Assembly (NCBI RefSeq): GCF_030867145.1
Contig: NC_134415.1
Location: 70,957,300 to 71,021,299, forward strand
DNA: 64,000 nucleotides
DNA from: Opisthocomus hoazin
Taxonomy: Eukaryota; Chordata; Aves; Opisthocomiformes; Opisthocomidae
Direction of reading: 5' to 3'
Below, piece by piece: positions 12,111-26,095 of the stretch. The notes below the pieces were generated by a model that had not been told where the DNA came from, made no database searches, and saw nothing but the letters and a program-made list of their open reading frames with translations. Position numbers and translations under genes: made by a program. Within the stretch, counting starts at the first letter, position 1. Each line of letters starts with the position of its first letter.

Positions 12111-13714
12111 TTTAAAGAGCCATACTTCCCTTTAGGATAGAGCTGGTTGCTTGTCATGGCAAGAATGAGAATAAACTATTTTTTTCAACATTGAAATATA
12201 TAAAATCCATGGCCGACTGAAAGGTAAAGAGCAGAGGGAAGTGGAAAAGGAAAGAAACGCCAGTGGCACACAATGTTTTAATTAATAAAAGATTGCTGCA
12301 ACAGGGAAATCATGAGAAAAGTCAACATCCTTTACCTCATAATAAAAGTGGGTTTAAAGCCTTTTAATATTATTAAACTAACAGTTTCAAATGCTTTAAA
12401 ATTCTGTTCCCCACTAGGAGATGTGAAAACTCGCAGAGGAGTCTCTTTCAATAGTGGGCTGGCTGATGTGACAAAGAGCGTGACTCTTTCTTTAATTTTT
12501 TAGTTATGTTTTTAGTTGATTTTTCTTTAATGGAAATCACAGGTAGTGAGACACATATAGCCTTGGGGAGAATTTACTCACTCACTTCAGCAGGAGTACT
12601 TTCTTTTTTGACTGAAATACACTAACTGTGGCCAAAATGGTCTCAATACGTACTGCAAAACCTGAAAATATTTCACAAATAATGGCATGCTGGGACCACT
12701 ACCTCACAGGGCTTTGAGGAAAATCTTGGTGGTCTTCTCACTTTGGCAGAGGAGATTCAGGGCCAAATCTTTGGAGAGGCTGCACTCTATTTAACACAAA
12801 GCCCAGGAAAGGAACAGAAGGTGGTACCATCTAACTGTGGTAGCAGTGTAAAATCCAAGTTCCTGAAGGCCTTCCATGCCAAATCAATAAAATGCTATTA
12901 TACCTTTAATCTCACTGTCAAAAAATAATTAAAGGGACTTAAAGCATTTGCAGTAACCATTTTTCCTAATATTCATATCTCACCCTCATCTCCAGTTCCC
13001 CACACACTAAAAAAGTTACCAATGTACTTTTTTGATGATGTTTTTCAAGGCCAACTTTTCCTTCATTTAGCTTTTATTGTGGGGAAAAAAAAAAAGAGAT
13101 CGTATCACTAGAGGCAGCTTTCAGTAAGTTTAAGACTTGCTCTGATCTCATTCTTTTACACGGTGGCTGTCCTGTACGATGTCCAGACTGTTAAGTGATG
13201 TTTAGACTGTTAAGCTGTCCAAATACTCCTAAAACTCACGAGGGCTGTCCACTTCAGTTATGAAGAGAGACAAAGACTTTCATATCTGTATTCCAAAAGT
13301 CCCTTTTTCTACTCATAAAGCAACGTTAATTCTTCAGAGATCACCTTTTCCTTTGGTTACCGTTAGGAAACAAAAAGCATCATTTTACTGGGCAAAGGAG
13401 AAAAACATGCATTCAAGTAACAGCTGATGAGTACACTGCTAAAAATAAGTACTCTATTTGTTTTCAGTTGAGGACAGTTTTGTGGTCTAGAAATACTTTT
13501 TAAAATTTTCTCACCAGGGAACTGATCTATTATTAACCAATTAGTGCTTTCAGATAAATCTCTTGTGTTTACAGCAAAATTTCTGCCTCACTTATTTTTT
13601 AACTGTTTGGTTTTACATTCTCATAGACTTGTGGAAATTAGTTACTGAAAAAGATATTTCTTCACTTTTTCCATCTTGCAGGTCAGTGCCAGATTGCTCC
13701 TTACTTTATGGTTT
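12111..13714. other. Gene-free intergenic stretch
   Basis: No gene or nameable repeat is visible. The sequence is AT-rich with short frames only. A poly-A run lies at about 13084-13095. Confidence 0.5.
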
Positions 13715-13900
13715 AGAGAGCTTTGTTCAGGCTCTTTTTAAATATCCCAAAGGATGGGTATTCTACCACTTTTCTTGGAAAACTTTCTACAGCTTAATAG
13801 ACTTCATTATTAGCAAAAAAATATCCCACACATCAGCCTAATTTTCCTATGCTATGTTTAAACCTGTTATTCTTCTTAGTTACAGTGTCCTGGACCACTC
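13715..13900 (-). mobile_element. Old, diverged CR1-like LINE 3' fragment
   Basis: In antisense, the stretch contains 'gatgggtattctaccactt', 'cttggaaaactttctacag', 'cttaatagacttcattattag' and 'cagcctaattttcctatgct', followed by 'ttaaacctgttattctt'. Together they follow the C-terminal region of old amniote CR1 elements (the part coding for the dynamic end beyond the reverse transcriptase). Substitutions and small gaps are frequent and no 3' tail remains. The limits are approximate. Another ancient LINE of the same clade is possible. Confidence 0.6.
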
Positions 13901-16900
13901 TACGCAATCCCACATCCTTCCTTTCTTTTTAACATCTTTCAAAATTCTTGGCTTGGTTTCCTGCCCTAATATCTGCTGTAACCTGTTCCTTGGAAGTGAA
14001 CCCTTTACTTGGCAGAAGACAGCCAGGTAATGCTGGGTACATCCTGTTTACAGACATTCGACAACTTTTAACAGCAGCTTTTTTTTTTTTTAAAGCTTGA
14101 TGACATCATGCAATACTACACTGTGGTAACTGGGTATAAACAGACCCAAAAATTCAGGTTTGCAGAACGCTTACCTAGAAAAACATGCTTTATCTGTGTT
14201 TACTTCTGCTAAGATGCCCATGTTTGTTCAACCAGACTGTCAGAACTCTGATAAAAAACCTGAGAGGTGCTACTTATTCCTGTTCTTCCTCTCAGGATCT
14301 TTCTCTGTGAAAGCATAAATCTGAACATCATGAAAGGGACTGCTAAGCACAACTTTGTTTCTGTTCATGATGTGCATTTGCAATGTTTGAATAGCTGCTG
14401 CCTAAAACTATTGGCAATGCTGCCACTGAGTAGCCAGAGAGGTCATTATGGAACATCAGACAGGACCATGAAGACACTTTTTTTCCTCTCATTAGCAAAG
14501 CTAACACGTGAACAGAAAGGTTGATTCAACTATTCTCTCACTCCTAGAGATGGACATTGCAAGGTATATGTAAGATGAGAGAAAAAAACAACTTTCACGG
14601 CATCTCTTCTGTGTATCTCCCAAGGCCACCACATCTAACTCTTGAAAACTTAGCTTTGTCCAGTTTCAGTAGGAAATGGAACTCTGTAAAAACAAAGGTA
14701 GTTCAATTATTGCATGAAATTTATCAATTTGAAAGTTGTCAGAAACCTCCTGGAAGACAGGTCAGAGCAAGGAGCTGGAAAGCTTCAACAGTGAATCAGT
14801 GGCTGGAGGAATCGGAAACGGCTCTGCTGGTGGCAGGTCCCCTCCAAGAACCTCCCCTTTTGCATCCACTCTCTCTTGGCTGCCGGTTGTGCCAAGTGTC
14901 AGATGAACATTTTAACATGGTTGTTCTGTAACACAGGACTTGAAAGTCTCTGACAGGCACGGGGATGGTATCAAGCAGTGGAGAGTAGGAAACTTTTGAA
15001 ATGATAATAAAAAAGTTAAATTTACTGTTATTCATGAAAATGACAATTGGTAAACAAATTGGTGACTAGCATCACTAACAAGGACAATGTATTACTTAAG
15101 AAGTGATCCATTTCCTCAAATTTAACTACTTTCATTGTATATACATCTGAGAAAGAGAGAGGTGTAGGAAACACGGTCTTCAGCAGGAGAATATTAACCA
15201 AATACGTGCACTAGCTAATGAGGACAATTTTGAAATTTGAAATCTCTAATGAACTGACACTAGGGAGGGGAAAAAAGATGAACTCGCAAGTTCATGTGGT
15301 GTAAATAATTTCTAAGAGAATCAAATTTCTATATGGACTTCCTATTCCACAAATCTTCAAAGGTTTATCCATGTTCTCTGAGAAAGCACATTTTGTTCAG
15401 CTTTTCCTCAGGTCAAAATTACTTTTTCTATCTTCTTGAGCTTAAAAAAACCTCCAAGGCAAGTGATGATACCAGCTCTTTCTGTCTTGCAAATGTTGTT
15501 TGAGCAAACGAGATAAATATGCTGCCTATAAGCATAATTGTGGAGAAAGTCTTGCAGTAAGACTCCATAGAACGTTTTTGAATATTCATGTAACTGGGAC
15601 TCTACCCAATACTTATCATGATGTTTTTCCTATAAATCTCAAAATCCTCAAGTGAGGATGATGACTGTATACATAGAATATTTGTATGGAAAAACTGAGC
15701 AAGAAAGTACTATAATAATCTGGAAACAATTCCTCAATGTGCTGTTCCTTCCAGTAACATCACTTGTCTACAGTGCGCCGTGGCAAAGATTGCAGATTAT
15801 GATTACGTTTGGCTTACTGTATAGTTTTATAACAAGTAGTTCTTTGGGATTATAAAATAGTACAAACTGGAGGTAATAATGGACATAAAGTTTCACTTGG
15901 TTAATCAAATACTTGGCTACATGCTTTTTTGCTGGGATAGCAAATATTCATAGTTTACTAATATATCCAAGGGTAGCTGCAGAGTTTGCAATGCATTTCT
16001 GCTGAGATTAAATATCAGGAACTTTAAGTATTTAGGTTCAGGTCTTCCCCAATACACGGGTGTCTGCATTCCTACTCATATGGTTAACCTGCGTTTTGCC
16101 ATCTTTGGTGTTTTTCAGCTACTTAACTGACACTTAATCCAAGAAGGATCTAAATTTCTGCTGGTCTGTATATGTGAAGACGAACCACAGCTGGTGAGCT
16201 GCTTGCAGCCCCTGCCATGCTCCAAGTGGGGCAGCAATTTGATCCCAGGCTGCCTGGTCCCAGCTGAGTGCCCAAACTCTTTGGGTAGTGGCCACTGAGG
16301 AGCAGATCTTTCTCAGTCTCTCCTGACAAATTTGTTCCATTTGTAGAAACACTTTCCCTGGAGACAGGGGTTGAATTCTGGTTCCAAGCCACTAATACAC
16401 AAAGACAGTTCTCCTTATTCTTCACAGACAGGACAGTTACCTTTCTGCATGTCCAGCTATAAGAGAGGATAAAAATTCCCTGGAGCAAGTTTCCTACCTC
16501 TGTCCTCTCCACCCTTCTCCTGGCAAGTCAGAAAACTCCCTACTTGTTTCCCAAGATCACTTCCTTGTGTGCCAAACAATGATTAAAAAGCCTGGACACC
16601 TAAGGTGGGACTGAAACTTCCACAAGAAGCAATGCCTTTAAGAGGTCGGTGGTGTTTCACCTAGGTACCTTAAAGACTTGTCATAAACTCCTGAACCCAT
16701 TAAAATCAAACACAAAACCCTTTTAATATCTTTGAAAGCTCCAGTATCTGTGAAAGTGAGATGAGCAGAATGCCACTTAAATATTTATTTTTAAAAGAAG
16801 TCTCTGAAAATGCATTCAAGAAAGATCACTGGAAAGACCTGTCACGGCTCACTGAGCTGATCACAACACCGCCTGGTGTTTACCATCAGACACACATTTG

Positions 16901-16917
16901 CAAATTCCTTTGGTAAA
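13901..16917. other. Gene-free intergenic stretch
   Basis: No exon, RNA gene or recognisable repeat is seen. The longest open frame (124 codons, 14557-14931, plus strand) has no domain, no plausible start context and no similarity I recognise. Confidence 0.5.
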
Positions 16918-17190
16918 ATCATAGGATCATAGAACCACTTAGGTTGGAGGAGACCTTCAAGATCATCGTGCCCAACCATTAACCTAACACTGTTAATTCC
17001 ACCACTAAACCAACTCCCTAAGCTCCGCATTTACACATCTTTTAAATACCTCCAGGGGTAGTGCCTCAACCACTTCCCCGAGCAGCCTGTTCCAATGCTT
17101 TACAACTCTTTCAGTGAAGAAATTTTTCCTAATATCCAATCTGAACCTCCCTTGGTGCAACTTGGGGCGAGTTCCCCTTGTAGTGACTGC
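16918..17190 (-). mobile_element. CR1 LINE 3' fragment, antisense
   Basis: The copy starts with 'tcataggatcatagaacc', the reverse complement of a worn CR1 3' octamer tail, and continues through 'ttggaggagaccttcaagat' into the C-terminal coding region. There the minus strand reads the motifs KLHQGRFRLDIRKNFF and VKHWNRL. It is truncated at about 17190 and more diverged than the 51375 copy. By its 'FRLDIRKNFF' wording it belongs to a different CR1 subfamily. Confidence 0.88.
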
Positions 17191-20100
17191 ACCTTCCACT
17201 ATTTTCTGCTTTTGTCAGAGTCCTTTCGTCAAATGTTGTATTGTCAAGGCCAGACTGTGATCCTACTGAATTTACTGGCTGAACTCTTACAGCTACAGAG
17301 CAGTGGTCAAAAACTTCACTGGCTCAGAGTCAGTAGCACTGAATAAGCAATCATGCTGCCACAGACAACATCATGCCTTCCCCTCCCTGCAAACCCAGGC
17401 CATAAAAGCAATAGCCATAGGTTTTAAACATATTTTTGTTTCTTACAGCCATAAGCAACAGCACCTAACCTGGCTGGAAACACAAGCAAGGGACCATTGC
17501 TCCTTTGAGAGTAAAAGGTAGACTTTCTCAACATCCCAAGGGGATGTTTCTCGTAGTACTTGAACAAGCTCCTGCTCATGACCAGAAATGAGGACAACAG
17601 GTACATCACTGGCTGCTTTTTGCTCCCTCATCTTTTATGGAAAAAAATAGACCAGATTTTGTGTCTGAACATATTTTCATACAGTTATCTTGGTTTACCC
17701 ATCCAAGTTAAAAGAAAAAAAGGAATACAATTTCATGTTTTTGCTGGAGTCATGTGTTGACATGCCATGTCCACCCCATTTCTGTGAGGGGCAGTTGGGA
17801 CCTATTCTTCTCTTGAAATCTACAATTTGTTAGCATTTAAATGAATGATTAGCCAGAATTCTCAAGCAAAATAATTATTCACTTTCCAAAATAGAGAGTT
17901 CGGTATCTTCATAAATGAGTGCTTATAGCATTGCACTGTGAATACTAATTTGCATATCTGAAGAGATGTCAGTAATGCTATTATACAAAAGTGCACTATA
18001 TACCTTTCATCCCTCCATTATTGACATTTTATCTCATTTTCCTCTTTAATTCTTCAGAATTTGTAAGCCACTAATGTTCATTTCTATCTTCAGTATTAGC
18101 AAAAGAAAGACTTTGGTACAAAACAGTTCTTTTTATTTGTGGATATTGCTCATCTTTACTTACTCTCCTAGAAGTAGGTTCTAAACACTTGCAAATAATT
18201 CGATCAGCTCGAAAGGTTCACATACAGTAATAACACTGAAGTTCAACTTTCAGAAGAGTATGCCCTATTTTTAAACAATGGGAGTTAGTAGACAAAAAAA
18301 TATTTTGAGTGAGAGGAGCAAAACTGAATGACTCCACACATTAATTTCGGAGTCAAAGTCTTAGAAGGGAAACTATAACAATATCATAAAGAATTTAGAA
18401 GAAAGTATAAATTATATTTGACATGGACTATCTACTTGTTTGCCAGAAAAATCGTCTCCTCTGTCTTTCTTTATTTCCTTCTTTACAAAGTGATCTCTTT
18501 CTACAGGAAAGATAACCCATTTTCAGTCCTGCTCCTAGACTACTTTTAAACCAAAGCAAAAGGGTGGAGCCTTGCTTTCAACGACTGCAAAGAAACAGAA
18601 CTTCCTACCATTTTTTCCAAAGCAATCTGTAATTCTTTCCTTGGTCTCACCATGACTACAACCTTTATAAACATACCATAAAATTAACTAAAGTCATTCA
18701 GGGGCTTGGTTCCCAAACTTACTGGATTCTCATCAATCATATTCTGCTTGATGGTAGCTGTGAGACTGTTTGCCTCCGGAGTGTTCCTCAGAAACTGGTG
18801 GTAGCAAAATCAATTCTACCATTATAGAATGTATGGTTCTATGTACAGAGAACCCTATAAGCCCCTTGTGTGACTTCATTATCATCTTTTGTGACACCAC
18901 AAAAACTAGCTGGGTAACTATTTACATTCCTTATTTTAGATACAAAATGTTTAAAGAGCTATCACTGCAAGAAGCTTTTTTATAATGAGTTATATTGCTG
19001 TGGCATAGCTTTTGCTTATTTGCACAGAGTATACATATACACCACGTGCTTCTCCATAGCTGGAGAAGTGGACAGGACAGAAAATCATAAACCTCAGTAC
19101 TAGAAAGGACTCGGCCTCTTGCAAAAAGATGACAACTCTAAGCACTGCCCAGATCAGACAACTGAAAGACAGGAATTTATCTGTCCTTATGTGCGGTGAG
19201 CGGTATATCACTACAAAGGCTAGAGACTTTTCAGCTACTACAGAGTGATGCACAATGCACCACTTAAACTGTTTATCTGTCCAAAAGATAACACATGCAC
19301 CAATACAAACAATATAAAATTAGCACAGGACTTCACTACCATTAATTTACAGTGCTTTTGCCACTGTAGATTAGTTTCAGCAGCAGTGCTAGTTGAAGTA
19401 GCTCTTCTCCACTTTATTTCCTAACTCTAGAAGTCCTTCTGATCCTTGCACTGCATAGACTACAGCAGATCATGTACCTAGCCAGATTCAAAATAAATTA
19501 AAAAGAAGGAACTTCCCAGATAGGCATGAGACCTGTGGTTTAGCAGAGCTAACACATTGTCCAAGTGCACTTCTACACAGCATTGCATTACGCCGTCAGG
19601 ATGCACTACAAGGCTTTCTCGTTTGTGGGATGGCAGTGCGTGTTTTGGCCTCTGATATAATGAATCTATTAGATGTGGCTACAAGAAACCATACTGATTT
19701 TTTTTTCCCATGCCTACACTCTGAAGATTAGTAATTCAATTGAAATATCCAGGTGCTTTGCAATTTTCAGTGGAACACCAGAGAAATCTTGACTATTTTA
19801 AATGATGTACAATGCAGCTTTTTAAAAGCAGGGGTGGAGTGTCTTTTTTGTTGTTTGGGGGCTTTTTTTCCCCTGGAAGTCCATGGAAGCCGTTACGTAG
19901 AAGAATTTCCCACATTTTATTCCTCAGTTGAAAAATAATTCGTCAGCTAACATTTACTGGACAGAAATAAGAACCCTATTTGGACCATTTTGTTTTCTGT
20001 TGTAGAAGGAAAAGGCTATCATTTTACTTGTCTAAAGAACGCTATAACTAGATGAGTAAAATGTGTGGAGGGAAAAGCAGCTTAAATACTAGCATGCTGA

Positions 20101-23100
20101 TGAAATGATATCATCAGGATGAAATGATTATGTGGTCTCCTTGACTAGGTGTTCACCCAGCCACTGTGACTCTTGCTATTTCCTCAAATCGACCCAAAGG
20201 GCTCACATTGTTATGTCTGGGCTAATCTGCACGATCCTTCCTTGCATGATGACTTTGCAAGGACGGCTATATTTCTGCAATCAGTTGAAATGCTTCTTTT
20301 GAAAATGTGGTTATTCAATACATGGTTTTTAATGAGGTATTACTATAAGGGCTGTACTACGTAGTCCCCCCAGGGAAAAACTTACTCCAGATGAAAAAGA
20401 TCATCTGGTTTAAAATGGTTAAAGTTGAATTTTTTTCTGATTTACTTTCAGCTAAGTATAATATGAGATAAGATACTTACCCTTTTTAAAACAGGGCCTA
20501 ATCCTGCAGTCTGCATAGTCTGATTGAAAGATTTAACTGAAAAATATGTATTTGTGAACTGTACTCACAAATTCCAGAAAGGTAGACTGAAACTTAGAAC
20601 TGAAATTTTGGAGATCCCTCCCCCAATCAAGACCCCACAAATCTTGGTGTCAAATCATACCATATCTATCAGACCCACTAAAGTCTGGAATATGTGACTG
20701 AAAATATCAAGTGAAAGAATCTCCTCATAAGATTTTTGTTCAAAAACACAAACATAACAGCATTATGATGTGCCTGCTTTTGTCGTGAAGCAGAACTGAT
20801 AATTTCAATCCAATGAAAAATGATGTTCAAGGCAAAAATAACATTCTCATCCAAATTATTCTTATAATGAGTCAAAAATATTTTTAAATTTTTGTACAAA
20901 AATTGAAGCCGAGTCGCTCCTCATCACCTACTCCCTTCTCTATACTTGTTCCTCCCTTCTCTAAACTTATATGAAACCTATGACACTAACTCCCACCAGA
21001 TTTCTCTTTTTGCCCTTTGCTGCTCCTAAACTCCCTTAGGAAAGACTCAGGATTGTGCTAGTTTCTTCTACTGTACGTTACTTTCCCTTATATTAATAGT
21101 ATTGCCTCTGGAACAAAACAACAATTCTTATCCTTCTTTACTTGTTCCCATACTGTCAATTCCTGAAATACCTTTTCAAACTTCTACTATTTCCTTGACC
21201 TTTCTCCTGCTACAAAATATCTGAATACTTCTGCAAAGAGCAGATTTATACGTCATAAAGAATGCAGTGTGTGTGGCCCAACTACTTCCTTACACCTGTT
21301 TGGCAGAATTTACATTGTGTTTGAAAGGTAATGACTAGCGTATAACCCAAAGCTTTCCCTTCTCTCTGAAAAAAAACATGCTCAGTGCATTGGAAAGATA
21401 CAGCTTGACATTCTTCCTTCAGGAAAACTGCATTTGATTTGATCATGGAAGCTTTTCAAAGGTGGGAAGGTTAAAAGAATTGTTTCAGTCTGCATTTATA
21501 TGATCAGAGTTCCTGCTTCGCATGTTTAAATAATTCTAAAAGGGCAAAAAAAATTATCTGAATAAAAAAATCTATAACGATAGCTATTTCCCAATATTTT
21601 ATAATCCATTGCTTCTGTATGCCCACTGAAAAGTAATGTCTATGTAAATTCCTTAGAAAAGGACACTACAGCATTTTCTACTTGCTTCCAGCAATGCTTT
21701 TAATGCAGCTGCTCTTGCTATATCTCATAAGCTTAGTTACAGTAGCCATGAAAACCTCAAAATGGGTATAAGGTTTTGCAGCTTCAGCATATTACAAGTT
21801 TAGCAGTCTCTGGGAATGATGAGCCATCTACTTAACCTCTATGATGGTACACAAAGTGCCAGAGTCTAACATCAGAAAATACTTTTGTCGGGTCAAACAT
21901 TACTATTTTTATTAATATTTTCAAACCCAAAGAAATTGAATAGCATATCAAAATTTTGGTATGGCTTTAAGAATGGTAGATAATGGAATATTTTGCCTCA
22001 CTTACATACCTATGACTAAAAACTATGTTTCCTAATGGGTCTGTTGCCTGAGGAAGCCAGATCAGATTCAGAATTAATATTTATTTCTTTCTTGTACTTT
22101 CCAGCATCCCACAGAAGTCAAAACAGACATAAAAACTTAAGAAAAGCACAAAAAGAAAACTTTTTACAGGGGATTGTCAGCTAAACTAATCTCTTCTGAC
22201 TTGATATCCATCTCAATATTCAGCTCTGATTAAAAGCTTTCAGGAGTTCTAGCAAAGTCTTAAAATTGAGATTTTTTCATAAAGCAAGATCCACAGCTCA
22301 GCCCCAGCACTAAGAATATCCAGCTACCAAGCCTTTGCATATCTTAAGGCAAAGAACCGTCATGCAACCAGATTTACTGAAAATGGATGCTTTTTAAGTT
22401 TAAATTCATTTAAATACTTTTGCAAAATATTTTGTTTTGCGATTATCTCCTTCCTCTGTCTTTACAGAGACAAAAGTCATAAAATAGAAAGTATACAAAA
22501 AGGAAATCCAATTACCTCGTGGCTCTGTAGCATTTGTTTTAAAAACAAGAACATTTACCCAACTCCAAATAGACTGTTAGTTAAAATTTTAAAAACTCTG
22601 GATCAACACACTTACTAGGCCACATGGGATGAAATGGAAATCAAATGAGAAAAATTCAGGTCGACACAAAAACCTTCCTTTTGCTTTGGAACAATCTAAC
22701 ACAATAAAATTGATGTTTGGAAGTATAGGATTATATGGTCTTTTCAAAGAGAGATTCAAACTTAGCAAAACAAATTAGAGCAGGAAAATATTTTAAAAGA
22801 CGGTCCATTAAAATTTTGAAACTGGCTTCATGCTACAAGCTACAGTGTGAACATTGGATCAATCAAAATAGCAGAAAGGTAAATTGCATCATATTTACAG
22901 CAAGATGAAAGAAATTCATAACATAGCTTACTCCACTGTAATTAATGTTTTGCTGTGTCTAGACCATCCTTCCACCATTTATTTTCTACATGCCATGCAT
23001 ATTAACATACGTCAAACAAATGTAGTCTAGACCCATCTTTAAAAGGCTGTGTTTGGGAAAATCCCACTTAACATATCCAAAAGCTGACTTGTGCACTTCT

Positions 23101-26004
23101 CTATTTTAGGAGCTAAGGCTTGAAAGTACTGGCCTTTTAACCCAGTCTCTCAATACATGTAGGACAAGCTCCTCATATGCCTTCTTACAATAGACATTGT
23201 TCTTAGCACTCATAGTACCTAGAAAGGTAAAAAAAAAAATGACTAAATTCTTTTTAACCTAAACATTTAGATAACCAGGTGTTAATATGAAATATTTAAC
23301 AGTAAGATCCTCCAAATGAATTGGAAAATACCATGCTGGATAATCTAATCAACCTAAAATTTAACCTACAATTGAAACCTAGTCTGTTCAGTATAACAAT
23401 CTGCTAAAAATGGGTCTGACAGGAAATTAAGAAACAATTCTTTACTCAGTTCATCTTTACAGAATCTTAAGACTCCTCCAGATATTCTGGATCTATAATG
23501 AAACAGAACCAGAACAGCATGGAACTATATTTAATAGAGGGGACTTTAAATCAAATTCACTTGTATGCAACCGATACAAGACAGCTTCCAGCACCTCTTA
23601 TTGAAAACAAACTAGTTTTCCCTTTCCTGGCTTCAGAAGTGCAACTGTGCTTTCCTGTAGCTAACACAATTAAGTCATATTCCTCAGAGAAAGGATGAGA
23701 AATAGAATCCAATGGGACTCACCTCTCTCCCAGACTGTATTTTGCTTTAATTATGATTCAATTCAAAAGCACATTCAAGTAGCATATCTTGGCAAAATGA
23801 AGATGTTTTACTCACTACAAAGGACTGTAAAACTTTCTGGCACTCAAAAATACCACTCGTATCAGGAGATGAAAAGTTGGAAGCGCCGGAGTCGAGGTAA
23901 AGTCAGTCATCCTTTCCACCGAGTTTGCAATGATTCTGATTTGGACACATTACAGATTTCCTTAATAATATTAAATAGTAACACAGAATAGCACTCCTCC
24001 CCTCATAAATGGCCAGTCATCAGTCTGAAGGTTAGAAAAACCAGACAAACCTGGTCAAGACTTTTTGGAGGGGAAGCAGACATAATCTTTGCTGTTTCAC
24101 CTGAAAAGGTGAGGAAGGAAAGAGGAACTACTAAGACAGTCCAGCCTAATGTTTCTGCAGTAGGTAAGAGAAGTTTTGAACCAGTTCTACCATATTCTGG
24201 ATATCAATTGGACTCAAAACACCACTCAGCAGATGACAGTAAGTACAGCAACAGTAGTTCATACCTCACCCTGTGCTAGGTAGCAACTTTGATGTGGGAA
24301 AGTAAGATGAGATGGCACACATCTGGTTGTCCTCCATGACCAGAATTTAACTCTTTTTGTTGATGGTGTGACATACAAGGACCTGAGTGAACTAGAGAAA
24401 CAGATTAAATATCTTTCACTTCGCTGCATATAGCAGAGAGCCTTTGGAACTCAAGAATCTGCATTTTAATTCCACTCTTGCTCTCTTTTCAGTTCAGAAG
24501 ACGTTTACAGTTCTCAGCTATGAAAATGCAAACACAGGGCTGGCATCTGAGGCTGTACCTTGCCAGGACTGACATTCAGTGGGCTGGCTAGACACATCTT
24601 CTTACGCATACATGTAGAAGAGTACCCATACATACATGTTTTAACATATATGTGTGGGTGTGAAAATTTCACTTTCTCTCCCACATAGGTTACAATATTT
24701 CTGGATTTAAAAATATTGTTCTGGAAGAACGCTTCAGCACTGTTTCTTGGTAGAAAGAGTTCTCTAAATATTTTGCTCTTGAAAATTTAGAGTTAAGGCT
24801 TGTCATTCTAACATACACTGAGACCAAATTGGTTGAAAAGGTTATGCACTAAACCCTTATCAAATCATGGATCTATGCTGCTGCAAAATTGGCTATACAA
24901 AATCCTAGGAAATTCCAAAAAAGTTTTTTCCCCTTTAACATTAACTTACGTGGCTTATTTTATATGGCTTATGATACACTTTCATAAAATACAGTGACAC
25001 TTTTAAAATGCATTAATTTTGCTTTTATATAAGAGAACTGTGTGATCTTGGACAAAATAATTGGTATAAAAATATTTAATAACACTTAAGTTTCTGATGA
25101 TTTATGCTTTTTGAGGAATCCAGCAAAAGAAGGAGGGGACCCAAGTGTATGCTTGTAGACGATGTCACTTTCAATTTATTAACAAGCAGGAAGCAAGAGA
25201 AAAAGGATTATATGTTCTCCTTCCCCCAGCCTCTTTCAGGAAGGCAAACTCCCAAAATGGTTGGAAAAGTTCCAGAAGAGGAGTTGAGTTTAGTGTCTCT
25301 CTGAATTTGGGATGAAGCAACTGGCAGGGCTCTGTGCCAAAAAGGTGCTGGCTGCCATCATGGCTGTACCCAATTTGAGCTTTGGAAAGTGTCTCTATTT
25401 ACTTTTAGTTGTTTTCTTACTCCTTTTTCTTTTGAAGAAATTCTTATAAAAACGTTTATCTTGTCATCATGTGTAAATTATGTAGTATATTTTCAGTATT
25501 AGAGGGTTATGTCCACCCCACTGTGGGTTATATATCAAGATTCCTGCAGCTGTTCTGAAAAGTATTTCACTCTGAAGATACTCCAAAGTTCTGGTTGACT
25601 TGAATTTGGAATAAGGATTTTGCCATTATATGCTTTATGAGAGGGAGACTGGTAAATGTCTGGACTTTGGAACTGACTTTGTGATATTTGGACTGTGCAT
25701 ACACATCATGTGGTGAATTAGCATGTGGTGTTCTTATGCAAACAATAAAAACAAAACAAAGAAAGAATTAAAAGTGCATTTAAGAAAATTAGTTTCAGCA
25801 TATGACTAAAACAATCCCATAATAGCAACAACTTTGCGGTAAAGGTACATATTTGCCAAAAATATCTGCTAGTGTGGAAGTCTAGTATTCAAATGCCCTC
25901 AATTTAGCAGTACTACAGATGCTGTTACTTAGTTAACATTGAGTATCATAGAAAAATTAAGTGCAGCCTGGAAACTGCGCTTCAGAGCAAGATGTCAAAC
26001 ATAT
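17191..26004. other. Gene-free intergenic stretch
   Basis: Nearly 9 kb of AT-rich DNA in which I see no exon or RNA gene. A weak half-MITE candidate at 20494-20525 is listed separately. Open frames are at most about 98 codons (23695-23991) and carry no recognisable domain. Conserved regulatory elements may exist but cannot be seen without alignment. Confidence 0.5.
20494..20525. repeat. Possible half of an ancient MITE terminal repeat
   Basis: The segment 'gggcctaatcctgcagtct' resembles the terminal inverted repeat of a non-autonomous DNA transposon family common in turtles, crocodilians and birds, which begins with GGGCC and continues into a CCTGCA motif. I could not find the matching right-hand repeat nearby, so this is at best a fragment and may be coincidence. 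Confidence 0.25.
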
Positions 26005-26095
26005 TGGGGCAAAATCTTGCTCCCATTTTCAGCAGTATAGACCACTTCGCCTGACTTTGGATTTATACCAGTATAAATAGGGAACATTTGGCCCA
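26005..26095. mobile_element. Ancient MITE (non-autonomous DNA transposon) remnant
   Basis: About 90 bases begin with 'ggggcaaaatcttgctccc' and end with 'agggaacatttggccc'. The end, reverse-complemented, starts GGGCCAAATGTTCCC, so the two ends form imperfect terminal inverted repeats. The inner segment 'ggatttataccagtataaat' is a further hallmark of an amniote MITE family whose ends read GGGCCAAAT. There is no coding capacity. The family assignment is from memory. The inverted-repeat structure is seen directly. Confidence 0.6.
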
